Part shown: piece after piece, positions 35,401 to 40,605 of the stretch | How the letters are laid out: the number at the start of each line of letters is the position of its first letter | Position numbering within the stretch: position 1 is the first letter of the stretch | From: Cladorhizidae sp. MBARI D1340-BT2 | Lineage: Eukaryota > Porifera > Demospongiae > Poecilosclerida > Cladorhizidae | DNA length: 64,000 bases | Assembly: GCA_028752905.1 (NCBI GenBank) | Contig: JAQNBH010000017.1 | Coordinates: forward strand, 33,617,908 to 33,681,907 | Direction of reading: 5' to 3' | The notes under the pieces: generated by a model | What the model was told of the DNA's origin: nothing | Databases searched by the model: none | What the model saw: only the letters and a program-made list of their open reading frames with translations | Program-made: the position numbers and the translations under genes

Positions 35401-38400
35401 GCCTTCATGTGCAATAGAGTCGGACAGCTGCTTTCATGTGCAATAGAGTTGGACAGCTGCTTTAATGTGCAATAGAGTCGGACAGCTGCCTTCATGTGCA
35501 ATAGAGTCGGACAGCTGCTTTCATGTGCAATAGAGTCAGACAGCTGATTTAATGTGCAATAGAGTTGGACAGATGCTTTCATGTGCAATAGAGTCGGACA
35601 GCTGCTTTCATGTGCAATAGAGTTGGACAGATGTTTTAATGTGCAATAGAGTCGGACAGCTGCCTTCATGTGCAATAGAGTCGGACAGCTGCCTTCATGT
35701 GCAATAGAGTCGGACAGATGCTATAATGTATTTTTAGTCGTCGCTCACTAGTCAGTGTTGCTTTGCTGAGGCCTTCCGTACGGATATGGTCTACACCATT
35801 TAGCCAATCAATGCCATGTTGCGTGAAGGGGCGTAGGCTAATGCACAATAGCTAGGAAATGAAACGAGTCCATGTTTTAGTTACCACACTGGTTGTTAAG
35901 CAGGACACACTGGTTGTTAAGCAGGACACACGGGTTGTCAAGCAGGACACACTGGTTGTCAAGCAGGACACACGGGTTGTTAAGCAGGACACACTGGTTG
36001 TTAAGCAGGACACACTGGTTGTTAAGCAGGACACACTGGTTGTTAAGCAGGACACACTGGTTGTTTAGCAGGACACACTGGTTGTTAAGCAGGACACACT
36101 GGTTGTTAAGCAGGACACACTGGTTGTTAAGCAGGACACACTGGTTGTTAAGCAGGACACACTGGTTGTTAAGCAGGACGCTTCTAGCATCAGTCGGCAG
36201 GAAAATAGAAGCTGTCTAGTGTAGACGTATCAATTTCTTATAGGTATTGATCGCTGCATCTACATACAGAGCTAGCTAGAAGGGAGAGGAGATAGTTAAA
36301 CATTGCAGAGTACAAGGAAGAGCAGCAGATGTGGACACTACATCTACGAATCTAATCTGAGGCCACCAGAAACACAGACTGTCGAGTAGGATGAGATGTG
36401 GTTACCATGTGTGGGTGGAGTGTGGAACCTGGTAAAGTGGACACTTGAGAAAAAGTAGATGCTTGATACAGAAGCCTGCCAGTATCCATGGCAATGCCTG
36501 CCTAGCAACCAGAATTCATGATGTGATAAAGATGGTGACATTATGGTTTAAGTGCTTTCTTGTTTTTGTTCTGTCTTTGGTGTGTTTGTTCCGATGAAGT
36601 CTTCTGTGCCAGCTGGTGGAGGTGAGGAGGGACTTGAGCCATGTCTTGAGTGCAGAAGTGTGCGAGGTGAGGGAGGGACTGCAGGCGACCAAGTTAAATC
36701 TTGAACCCTCTGTGCCTGTGGATGCAGTGGACATTGGTGCGGCCGTTTCTAGGGACTCTGACCTTCTGGATTGGCTGGGAGGTTGCTTAGATGGAGATTC
36801 TGTGTATAAGGTGTGGTGTGTTTGATCACAATGATTGTATTCTTGTTCTCCATCATACATCACAGCCATGTTTGACGGAGTATCACTGCTCATCCATTAA
36901 ATATAGAGCCGTATTGGTTTTATCTACTGTGTTTTGCTTGAACATAATATGGCTTACATATAATACCGGTATATATATATATATATATATTTATCATGTA
37001 GCTATCTACTCCACTCATAGAGAATAGTACAAATAGAACTACTGTGATATTTTACCATATCGCGTACTTGTTATTACGTACCCCGATATGCGCATGCTCA
37101 GTAAAGGTTTGCGCATCCTCAGTCCCATGATAAATACATTATTGAATTGATACGGTGAAATATCACTCGTCTGATTGGCCGGTATTTTCACTCGTGCCTG
37201 CGGCACTCGTGGAAATACTAGCCACAGACTCGTGATATTTCCCCGTATCAATGTAATAATGTATATATATAAGCATGGATATGGTATGCTATTGGTGTAC
37301 ATACTGGCTGCAGAGTGGCATCATTGAAGTAGGGACCATTGCATATTTGGTTTGTCTAGTACTTCTGTGTGCTTGGATATACTGTTACAGTGAACATGTT
37401 TTTTAAACTTGACTGTGACACTAGATGATTGAGCAGCAGTTAACTAGAGACGATTTAAGATTCCACGTCACGAGGAAGGACCTGGAAGACCTCGGTCTCA
37501 AGTGAGTACCATATAGAATAGATGGGTATTTTCGAAAGCTTTTATATTCTGTTCTACTCAGAATCCAATCTGCTAATATCATCCATAGTTGGTTAGGGCT
37601 CGCATAATGGAAGTAGTTTCCTAGTGAGACGATGAGATCCTTGGATTTGGTCTCGGAGGTTGTTTATAAATCAACATCCTGCGAGTGGAGTGATGAGCCC
37701 TAGGCCTCTATTTTTTCTTATTTTTTCTCTAGCTTGGAGGGCCTCTTCTTGCTACTCGCTGGAAAATGAGTTTTATGGATTATTTTTTCCACCCGCGCGC
37801 TTGACCACATACTTACATTTTAGTGCCTAATGAAAACACTTGTTGCGTATCTCAGAGTAGAGCTTTCTCTAATTTGAACTTGTTAACACTTTGCAATCTG
37901 GAGATATTTATGCAGAGAAATCAGGCATTCAGGTATTGAAGTTGCCTCCACTTTAGCTCCCAGTAACTTGGCTATCGTTATATCTATGGAAAATATTTTA
38001 GTATCAAAAGAGAGCACACAGAGAGACCTATCTTTTGAGCTATATATCAATTCCATACCATGATCTACGGATGGTAACCACAAGTTTTTTAGTTTTTTAT
38101 TATTAGTTTTTTTTAATGGTCCTGTCACCCCTGAGTTCTCACAACGAAACGAAAGCAGTTTGCAGAGGTCATTTAAAGGTTGCTACTGTCATGACTTGAC
38201 CTTCGCCACTTTGCCCCCTCTGTTATTGTCTGACTATGACCCACGACTCCAGAGGACCTCCTTTCATGAACTAAGCAGAGGTCATTTAAAGGTTGCTACT
38301 GTCATGACTTGACCTTCGCCACTTTGCCCCCTCTGTTATTGTCTGACTATGACCCACGACTCCAGAGGACCTCCTTTCATGAACTAATAATAATAATAAT

Positions 38401-38663
38401 TTCTGTGAGTGTGTTTGTTTGTTAAAAAAGTGCTAAAATTTATCCATTTGCTAATTTTGCTAAATTAAGGGACCAGTTGAAAAAGCCCCCTCCTGGACTT
38501 GTTTTCTCTTCAGTCGTAGGATACATGCGACGATACTTGTGGTGTGTTTATTGTGTCTGGTTTGTTTGTTTGTGTGTGTGTGTGTAGGATTGGGCCAAGG
38601 TGTCGCTTATGGGCAAGGATTTGTAAGGAGAGAGACAACAGTAACAGTGTTAACAATGAATGA
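5276..38663 (+). CDS. ASK (MAP3K5/6/15 family): ASK-type MAP kinase kinase kinase, 3' part (18 exons)
   Basis: Serine/threonine kinase of the stress-activated JNK/p38 cascades; family members phosphorylate MAP2Ks in the cytoplasm and respond to oxidative stress through the N-terminal region. Exons: 5276-5432, 7578-7679, 12626-12771 (start uncertain), 13313-13561, 14338-14465, 22093-22332, 23276-23337, 24239-24471, 25989-26026, 26510-26576, 28896-28943, 29179-29335, 29400-29544, 31461-31691, 32199-32395, 36613-36810, 37425-37501, 38588-38663. They sum to 2551 nt: one base completing a codon, then 849 codons and a stop, with matching phases at every junction. Encoded order: PH-like end of the regulatory region (about 1-135), kinase (about 180-437), Ser/acid-rich linker, conserved helical region (about 545-667), coiled coil, SAM (about 780-840). 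The N-terminal half is outside the window. Known from the family: the thioredoxin-binding and TRAF-binding parts lie N-terminal to this. Confidence 0.93.
5433..6109. other. ASK intron, no feature recognised
   Basis: Unique intron sequence. The phrase CTCRTGGGTAGTATTCTACTG occurs at about 5169 and again near 5921, which suggests a short dispersed duplication across the exon. No coding or RNA feature is seen. Confidence 0.5.
6110..6435. repeat. 50-bp minisatellite, about 6 copies
   Basis: Units of 50 bp, each with CCTTCCAGAGCAGCTGTTACC and TCCTTGGAGGAGG-type junctions. Two unit variants (GGCCGT and GACTAT) alternate irregularly. Confidence 0.93.
6604..6624 (+). repeat. Poly-G tract, 21 bases
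   Basis: A run of 21 consecutive G followed by AATTTT, then short TGACTTGACTGACTTG repeats at 6643-6670. Length is prone to sequencing and replication error, and the tract is a candidate G-quadruplex former. Confidence 0.9.
6671..7229. other. ASK intron, unassigned
   Basis: Unique sequence with a TTATTATTATTATTA microsatellite at about 6862-6882 and a short CTCTCTCTCT run near 6962. No exon recognised. GACCCTTTACCA at 6724 foreshadows the repeat at 7230. Confidence 0.45.
7230..7470. repeat. Irregular CCTTTACCACATATATG repeats
   Basis: About nine imperfect units of 21-30 bp, each with CTTTACCACATATATGATGA or a decayed form. Spacing is irregular. Confidence 0.85.
7578..7679 (+). CDS. ASK (MAP3K5/6/15 family): ASK exon: start of PH-like strand region
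   Basis: Acceptor TTTCTGCTCCAG, donor GTACGT, phase 0 at both ends, 34 codons. It encodes [14 protein letters not shown], then [18 protein letters not shown], matching the EPTK...PSY segment of ASK proteins. The acidic Gly/Glu stretch at its end replaces a charged loop in the family. Confidence 0.85.
7945..9285. repeat. 22-bp / 19-bp minisatellite array, 1.34 kb
   Basis: About 62 units of TAAATACTCTCAAGCTGAGG type (22 bp), interspersed with 19-bp units lacking GAG and GGTGG-variant units. The order of variants repeats: the block beginning 8131 is repeated from 8733, a higher-order period of 602 bp, with three fewer units at the end of the second block. Confidence 0.96.
9286..9714. other. ASK intron segment between two arrays, unassigned
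   Basis: Unique sequence with a 77-codon open frame from 9288 that contains VCQ/DFVSQKL-like text but no domain I recognise. No splice pair consistent with ASK phases was found here. Confidence 0.4.
9715..10095. repeat. 18-bp minisatellite (CAACAAGTACYGACAACAG)
   Basis: About 20 units of 18 bp, based on ACAGCAACAAGTACCGAC. The third-base spacing gives long open frames on the minus strand rich in Cys, Leu and Val; these are artefacts of the repeat. Confidence 0.94.
10096..10454. other. ASK intron, unassigned; short inverted match to 32910
   Basis: No exon recognised. About 35 bases at 10205-10236 (AGTAGTTGCTGTAAATCAAG...) match 32911-32950 in inverted orientation, so a small dispersed repeat end is present. 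Confidence 0.45.
10455..10585. repeat. 31-bp tandem repeat, about 4 copies
   Basis: Units of GAATCACATGACATACACTA followed by GACGCCAATAT, with small variants. Confidence 0.9.
11450..11812 (+). pseudogene. Reverse transcriptase fragment of the Penelope-like relic
   Basis: About 120 open codons covering the RT palm, with GAAMGSPVS and the YVDD catalytic motif followed by a FLDCHLHR segment. Upstream RT and downstream endonuclease pieces are in other frames. Confidence 0.82.
12059..12412 (+). pseudogene. GIY-YIG endonuclease fragment of the Penelope-like relic
   Basis: About 118 codons. [16 protein letters not shown] is the variant form of the GIY-YIG core. RLETRVKEH carries the conserved Arg and His, and [16 protein letters not shown] the downstream part. 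This domain provides the nicking activity in the GIY-YIG-containing Penelope-like lineages. Confidence 0.82.
12626..12771 (+). CDS. ASK (MAP3K5/6/15 family): ASK exon: PH-like domain core, acceptor unclear
   Basis: Encodes VAHEWSYSL...[20 protein letters not shown] and [14 protein letters not shown], matching the HEW...VRGVSIS...FLYVL...DDFQIYF core of the ASK PH-like domain. Donor GTAGGC at 12772. The phase-0 acceptor AG nearest the conserved block is at 12624-12625, but upstream in-frame residues [10 protein letters not shown] (12596-12625) also fit the family, and no in-phase AG precedes them. See findings. Confidence 0.8.
12772..13312. other. ASK intron
   Basis: Starts with a GTT trinucleotide run (about 12783-12807) and contains three GCTAGG units at about 13047-13066. 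Otherwise unique, with no other feature recognised. Confidence 0.6.
13313..13561 (+). CDS. ASK (MAP3K5/6/15 family): ASK exon: linker and kinase N-lobe
   Basis: Acceptor CTATACTAG, donor GTAAGG. It encodes [14 protein letters not shown], an acidic YEYEM segment, then [17 protein letters not shown] (glycine-rich loop) and KMAIKEIEM with the ATP-binding lysine. The YEYE tract just before the kinase is typical of ASK proteins. Confidence 0.95.
13562..14337. repeat. T/G-rich microsatellite-like intron
   Basis: About 600 bases (13640-14250) of TATTTGTTGTTTTGTTG-type low-complexity sequence, giving long hydrophobic open frames with no biological meaning. It ends with GTGTGTGCCTCAG, the acceptor for the next exon. 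Confidence 0.85.
14338..14465 (+). CDS. ASK (MAP3K5/6/15 family): ASK exon: kinase alpha-C to hinge
   Basis: Encodes [19 protein letters not shown] then [20 protein letters not shown] and VPGG. The Glu of QEEI is the alpha-C partner of the catalytic lysine. MEYVPGG is the hinge. The exon's last ten bases, GTTCCTGGAG, and the following donor GTGTGT are the founder of the 56-bp array that fills the next intron. Confidence 0.95.
14455..21100. repeat. 56-bp minisatellite, about 118 copies, seeded at an exon end
   Basis: Unit TGTTCCTGGAGGTAGTGTGT plus GCACATGAGAGACAGCCTTG plus ACCACCTTCAGTAGTG. Most units are identical or differ by one base; a few lack GAGACA (for example 19467, 19630, 19790) and one has a 5-bp insertion (15345). 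The first unit is the exon 3' end itself plus donor and is 53 bp, lacking three bases right after GGAGGT. The last unit decays at 21040-21100. It occupies nearly all of the 7.6-kb intron. Confidence 0.98.
21101..22092. other. ASK intron remainder, unassigned
   Basis: Unique sequence with a short direct duplication of TTTATTTGCCGGGAACTTC at 21538 and 21569. No exon other than the one starting at 22093 was recognised. The acceptor is CTTCTTAG. Confidence 0.5.
22093..22332 (+). CDS. ASK (MAP3K5/6/15 family): ASK exon: kinase catalytic and activation segments
   Basis: Encodes [38 protein letters not shown] then [20 protein letters not shown] and [21 protein letters not shown] and DFG are intact. 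The TFTG threonine lies where ASK family activation-loop phosphorylation occurs; the codon after it is split across the next intron. Confidence 0.97.
22365..22605. repeat. 32-bp repeat, about 7 copies, just inside the donor
   Basis: Units of TATGTGATATATATAGTACA plus CATGTGGTATAG, beginning about 30 bases after the 5' splice site at 22333. Confidence 0.93.
22606..23275. other. ASK intron, unassigned; GTGATGGTG-rich end
   Basis: Unique sequence, then an irregular GTGATGGTGGTGTG-rich tract at about 23110-23250. The acceptor is GTTCTTGCAG. Confidence 0.5.
23276..23337 (+). CDS. ASK (MAP3K5/6/15 family): ASK exon: APE motif
   Basis: 62 bases encoding [20 protein letters not shown]: the end of the activation segment with the APE motif. 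Donor GTAAGT, phase 0. Confidence 0.95.
23420..23575. repeat. 20-bp CACACTCCCCCTCACTCCCA repeat
   Basis: About seven units of 20 bp in the intron after the APE exon. The C/T-rich composition opens Pro/Ser/His-rich frames without meaning. Confidence 0.93.
23700..23960. repeat. About 33-bp CTTCTGCCATCAGAGAGGTG repeat
   Basis: Seven or eight imperfect units containing CTCTAGCTTCTGCCATCAGA with variable spacing. Unique intron with a TATATA run near 24110 follows to 24238. Confidence 0.85.
24239..24471 (+). CDS. ASK (MAP3K5/6/15 family): ASK exon: kinase C-lobe
   Basis: Acceptor TTCCTAAG, donor GTAAGT. It encodes [20 protein letters not shown], then [17 protein letters not shown] and [20 protein letters not shown]. 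The DIWSLGCT and HPEIPE segments are hallmarks of the ASK branch of MAP3Ks. Confidence 0.97.
24500..24640. repeat. 32-bp GACCCTTTACCAATCATTGC repeat
   Basis: Four imperfect units starting about 30 bases after the donor at 24472. They share the core CCTTTACCA with the separate array at 7230-7470. Confidence 0.85.
24758..25790. repeat. 22-bp GGCCCCTCCAGTATATTTCA array, about 1 kb
   Basis: About 43 units of 22 bp with TTGG/TGGG/CTGG variants, interrupted several times by short CATTGACCCCTTTT and CATTGGCTAATCATTGG segments (25115-25190, 25365-25410, 25465-25515). The interrupted blocks recur, a sign of block duplication. It lies in the intron between the kinase C-lobe exon and the 38-nt exon. 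Confidence 0.96.
25989..26026 (+). CDS. ASK (MAP3K5/6/15 family): ASK exon: 38-nt mini-exon
   Basis: Acceptor TTGTGTAG, consensus donor GTAAGT. It continues the frame as [13 protein letters not shown] and matches the basic KKKK-type segment just after the kinase domain. It is accepted because its phase (in 2, out 1) is needed to join the C-lobe exon to the exon at 26510. Confidence 0.65.
26027..26509. other. ASK intron, unassigned
   Basis: Unique sequence ending in GTTGTTGTTGTGTCTTGCAG. Nothing else is recognised. Confidence 0.5.
26510..26576 (+). CDS. ASK (MAP3K5/6/15 family): ASK exon: linker
   Basis: 67 bases. Acceptor GTCTTGCAG, donor GTAATC. In phase it encodes [20 protein letters not shown] then TFT, an acidic low-complexity linker comparable in position to the Ser/Glu-rich linker after the ASK kinase domain. 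Confidence 0.65.
26735..26790 (-). repeat. Dispersed CTGATGA...AAAAC hairpin motif, copy a
   Basis: On the minus strand: CTGATGAAGGATAGACCGTC then TAGTCAAAACCTC. It resembles copies at 30320-30385, 41325-41375 and 48775-48840, all near an ATCAACTT word. The hairpin is degraded in this copy. Confidence 0.5.
26840..26975. repeat. ACACACTCACATACACGCATGC repeats
   Basis: CA-rich tandem repeat with units of about 30 bp containing ACACACTCACATACA and GCATGCACGCAC. Confidence 0.9.
27260..27395. repeat. ACATACACCTACATGCATAC repeats
   Basis: CA/TA-rich tandem repeat of irregular unit length with repeated CACCTACATGCATACATATA. Confidence 0.88.
27545..27890 (+). repeat. Unclassified dispersed repeat, copy 1
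   Basis: Shares ordered blocks with 37745-38105 (inverted) and 62295-62635: TATGGACTT..., GGCTCAAAAGGTAGCTCTC, the CTGTGTGTGCTC block, CCAAAGTTA, and GTGGTCAAGCGTGGGTGATG. No coding capacity and no obvious terminal inverted repeats. Confidence 0.7.
27891..28254. other. ASK intron, unassigned
   Basis: Sequence following dispersed repeat copy 1. An open frame at 27868-28140 is not conserved with anything I recognise and overlaps the repeat. Confidence 0.4.
28255..28760. repeat. 21-bp TTTTTGTTGCTGCTCTTG array
   Basis: About 24 imperfect units (15-21 bp) of GTTGCTGCTCTTGTTTTT. Preceded by a GTT trinucleotide run. Strand-asymmetric T/G/C content. Confidence 0.93.
28896..28943 (+). CDS. ASK (MAP3K5/6/15 family): ASK exon: linker
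   Basis: 48 bases. Acceptor CATGTAG, donor GTAAGG. Encodes [17 protein letters not shown] across its junctions. Accepted mainly because phase in (2) and out (2) fit the flanking exons. Confidence 0.65.
29179..29335 (+). CDS. ASK (MAP3K5/6/15 family): ASK exon: linker and start of C-terminal helical region
   Basis: Acceptor GCCTCACAG, donor GTACCT. Encodes a Ser-rich stretch ([20 protein letters not shown]) followed by [19 protein letters not shown], matching the LHRILTEDQDKIV... segment after the kinase domain in ASK proteins. Confidence 0.85.
29400..29544 (+). CDS. ASK (MAP3K5/6/15 family): ASK exon: C-terminal helical region
   Basis: Acceptor GTGTTTAG, donor GTAAGA. Encodes [20 protein letters not shown] followed by [20 protein letters not shown], matching the helical region between kinase and coiled coil in the family. 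Confidence 0.82.
29545..31460. other. ASK intron of 1.9 kb
   Basis: Contains a CACACT/CACTCACA microsatellite (29795-29872), a TCTATCTATGTATC tract (29965-30000) and a dispersed hairpin motif (30320-30385). Two CACACCCTCTTTG copies lie at about 30987-31020. No further exon or RNA gene is recognised. Confidence 0.5.
30320..30385 (-). repeat. Dispersed CTGATGA...GAAAC hairpin motif, copy b
   Basis: On the minus strand CTGATGAAGGACTAGAGCAT then CTAGTCGAAACGGC. GACTAGA-GCA-TCTAGTC is a perfect 7-bp stem between CTGATGA and GAAAC, the arrangement of a hammerhead-ribozyme catalytic core, though with two extra bases before the stem. Flanking stems I and III are not evident. Confidence 0.55.
31461..31691 (+). 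CDS. ASK (MAP3K5/6/15 family): ASK exon: conserved C-terminal helical domain
   Basis: Acceptor GGTTGCAG, donor GTACAG. Encodes [40 protein letters not shown] and [20 protein letters not shown], closely matching the FGFQDAVNKVLR...HWMFALDSIIRKAV segment of ASK proteins. Confidence 0.92.
32199..32395 (+). CDS. ASK (MAP3K5/6/15 family): ASK exon: Ser-rich segment and coiled-coil start
   Basis: Acceptor GTACGCAG. Encodes [33 protein letters not shown] and [20 protein letters not shown]. Phase 0 of the next exon requires the end at TGT|GTGATA (32395); TGTGTG gives an alternative donor two bases earlier in the wrong phase. The final bases GAAAACCTTGAG are tandemly repeated in the following intron. 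Confidence 0.75.
32381..32590. repeat. Three-copy tandem repeat starting at the exon end
   Basis: Copies start at 32381, 32453 and 32519 with GAAAACCTT(GAG), then GTAGATGCACATGTATAGAT, ending GTGGTATCCTATATAG. The first copy begins inside the preceding exon, so each later copy carries exon-end sequence preceded by an AG dinucleotide. Confidence 0.9.
32660..32964. other. ASK intron segment, possible exon not adopted
   Basis: A C10 tract (about 32660-32669), then unique sequence. CTACCTTGCAG at 32828 is a good acceptor with GTGAGG near 32910, but no phase joins both flanking exons without a stop or frame break. AGAGGTCACTTGATTTATTAGC at 32916 matches 10210-10236 in inverted orientation. Confidence 0.4.
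32965..35730. repeat. 29-bp minisatellite, about 95 copies, with higher-order duplication
   Basis: Unit CTGCTTTAATGTGCAATAGA plus GTTGGACAG, with variants TTCATG/TTAATG, GTTGG/GTCGG/GTCAG and CTG/ATG. A 19-bp short unit at about 32998 recurs at 34061, and the rare TCTGCAATAG variant at 33881 recurs at 35060. The spacings are 1063 and 1179 bp, differing by exactly four units, so a block of about 1.1 kb was duplicated and then gained or lost units. Confidence 0.97.
35886..36180. repeat. 21-bp GTTAAGCAGGACACACTGGTT array, 14 copies
   Basis: Units of 21 bp (7 codons), hence long open frames on both strands. Variants CGGGTTGT and GTCAAGC occur in the first units. Both strands are open but no coding context is present. 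Confidence 0.96.
36613..36810 (+). CDS. ASK (MAP3K5/6/15 family): ASK exon: coiled coil and SAM start
   Basis: Acceptor CTGTGCCAG, donor GTGTGG, phase 0 both ends, 66 codons. Encodes [20 protein letters not shown], then an extended acidic stretch and [18 protein letters not shown], matching the DSELTDWLR...EDTI start of the SAM domain at the C-terminus of ASK proteins. Confidence 0.85.
36811..37424. other. ASK intron with (TA)n and a fold-back element
   Basis: TATATATA run at about 36970-36990 and the fold-back at 37137-37262 described separately. The acceptor is GTGACACTAG. Confidence 0.6.
37137..37262. mobile_element. Fold-back, MITE-like element
   Basis: Inverted arms TTATTGAATTGATACGGTGA... 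and ...CCCCGTATCAATGTAATAA, with an inner pair around CACTCGTGCCTGCGGCACTC. About 125 bp, non-coding. The internal CACTCGTG...CACTCGTG arrangement also makes a hairpin. Confidence 0.65.
37425..37501 (+). CDS. ASK (MAP3K5/6/15 family): ASK exon: SAM domain
   Basis: 77 bases, donor GTGAGT. Encodes [20 protein letters not shown] then EDLGLK, matching the VTRDDLKCLRL part of the ASK SAM domain. Confidence 0.88.
37745..38105 (-). repeat. Unclassified dispersed repeat, copy 2
   Basis: Inverted relative to copies at 27545 and 62295. Shares (on minus) ATGGTATGGAATTGATATAT, AGCTCAAAAGATAGGTCTCT, CCAAGTTACTGGGAGCTAAA and GTGGTCAAGCGCGCGGGTGG. Confidence 0.7.
38160..38385. repeat. 113-bp direct duplication
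   Basis: GCAGAGGTCATTTAAAGGTT begins identical copies at 38162 and 38275, ending CCTCCTTTCATGAACTAA. Almost identical, so recent. An AATAATAAT run follows. Confidence 0.95.
38588..38663 (+). CDS. ASK (MAP3K5/6/15 family): ASK terminal exon
   Basis: Acceptor GTGTGTGTAG. Completes the SAM domain as [20 protein letters not shown] then SVNNE and a TGA at 38661-38663, in the same place as the LRGGMLCTLWKAI C-terminus of the family. No strong AATAAA signal is close behind it. Confidence 0.85.
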
Positions 38664-39462
38664 TCCACCTGGCATGCTAATTTACATACTAGGTCTCCCC
38701 GTTATACCGAATCACTTCATGGACACAACTGACCCATTGTCATATTTTTGTCTGGTCATATATACTGTAAACTATTTAATAGAGGAGTTGGGCGTACATG
38801 GATAAAGGGTGTACATGGATCAAGTAAGATCTGGTTGAGCTCCAGGTATGAACCTGTTCTGTTGGTAGTCTTTTGGAATGCCTAGTTGCTGCTTTAACAG
38901 TTAGCTGTTAATCGTGACTATATCACTAAAACTTGTTCGCGTTATTTACGTGTGTATCCAGCTCTTATGAATACTGATCATTTATGAATATTAAGGGAAG
39001 AGGAATATTTTGTATGGTTTATGTGCAAGCTTTTTTTTCTCGCCATATATACTGAGGTCTGCGATGATGTGCACAATTTTGGCACAGCAGGTCCTCCAGA
39101 CATCACACCATGAGGGACAGATGCTTTATCCTATTGAGGGAACTGTCAGATCTGCATTTTTATACTCTCTTTGAATGAAGTTCATGGGGAAATTTTTTTT
39201 TTAAATTAGTTCATGCTTCTTACCTGCTTGCAATAATATTTGTGTTCTGCTTTTTTCTTCTTTTTTCCCTTCCTCCCTGCATTTGCAGCCATTTGAGGCG
39301 TGGTCTTGCTGATCATTAAATGTTGTGTCTAGCATGTACGCTTGTGAAGACAGCAGGTGGAGACATATCGATGCCTACCAGCAGTAAAATTAGCTAACTT
39401 TTCTTCTTGTGCGTAAGTGTACATTGCTGATGAGGTTGTGGAGTCTATCTCTGCATGAGCCC
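38664..39462. other. 3' flank of ASK, unassigned
   Basis: Presumed 3' UTR and intergenic DNA. T-rich tracts near 39030, 39190 and 39255. No clear polyadenylation signal or second gene recognised. Confidence 0.5.
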
Positions 39463-39536
39463 ATGGACACTGATTTCTCTGAGGAGTTTTCTGATGATGA
39501 ATCGCAAAATATCGAACGTCTACTGAACACCAACTG
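39463..39536 (+). CDS. Possible first coding exon of an unidentified gene
   Basis: ATG in good context (AGCCCATGGAC) followed by MDTDFSEEFSDDESQNIERL then LNTN and a consensus-like donor GTAAGG at 39537. The short acidic N-terminus is gene-like, but I found no following exon in phase before the tandem array and no homologue comes to mind. It may be chance. Confidence 0.3.
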
Positions 39537-39539
39537 GTA

Positions 39540-40605
39540 AGGTTTTTACACTGTACAACTTAGCTATAGGTGTATGAACAGTGGCTCTCCCAGAAGATAG
39601 CTACCTGTGTAGGTGCAGATGAAGAGTGTTTTTACACTGTCTAACTTAGCTATAGGTATGAACAGTGGTTCACCTGGAAGATAGCTACCTGTAGCTATAT
39701 GTAGGTGCAGATGAAGAATATTTTTACACTGTACAGCTTAGCTATAGGTGTATGAACAGTGGCTCTCCCAGAAGATAGCTACCTGTAGGTGCAGTGTTTT
39801 TACACTGTATAACTTAGCTATAGGTATGAACAGTGGCTCTCCCAGAAGATAGCTACCTGTAGCTATATGTAGGTGCAGATGAAGAGTGTTTTTACACTGT
39901 ATAACTTAGCTATAGGTGTATGAACAGTGGTTCTCCCAGAAGATAGCTACCTGTAACTATATGTAGGTGCAGATGAAGAGTGTTTTTACACTGTATAACT
40001 TAGCTATAGGTATGAACAGTGGCTCTCCCAGAAGATAGCCACCTGTAGCTATATGTAGGTGCAGATGAAGAGTGTTTTTACACTGTATAACTTAGCTATA
40101 GGTATGAACAGTGGCTCTCCCAGAAGATAGCTACCTGTAGCTATATATGGGTGCAGATGAAGAGTGTTTTTACACTGTATAACTTAGCTATAGGTATGAA
40201 CAGTGGTTCACCCGGAAGGTAGCTACCTGTAGCTATATATAGGTGCAGATGAAGAGTGTTTTTACACTGTATAACTTAGCTATAGGTGTATGAACAGTGG
40301 CTCTCCCAGAAGATAGCTACCTGTAGCTATATGTAGGTGCAGATGAAGAGTGTTTTTACACTGTATAACTTAGCTATAGGTATGAACAGTGGCTCTCCCA
40401 GAAGATAGCTACCTGTAGCTATATGTACTAGGTGCAGATGAAGAGTGTTTTACACTGTATAACTTAGCTATAGGTATGAACAGTGCTCTCCCAGAAGATA
40501 GCTAACTTAGCTATAGGTATGAACAGTGGCTCTCCCAGAAGATAGCTACCTGTAGCTATATATAGGTGCAGATGAAGAGTGTTATAACTTAGCTATAGGT
40601 ATGAA
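39540..40605. repeat. About 90-bp tandem repeat, 11-12 copies
   Basis: Units of GTTTTTACACTGTATAACTT, AGCTATAGGTATGAACAGTG, GCTCTCCCAGAAGATAGCTA and CCTGTAGCTATATGTAGGTG with optional TGTA insertions and shortened units at the end. It begins three bases after the possible donor at 39537. Confidence 0.95.
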
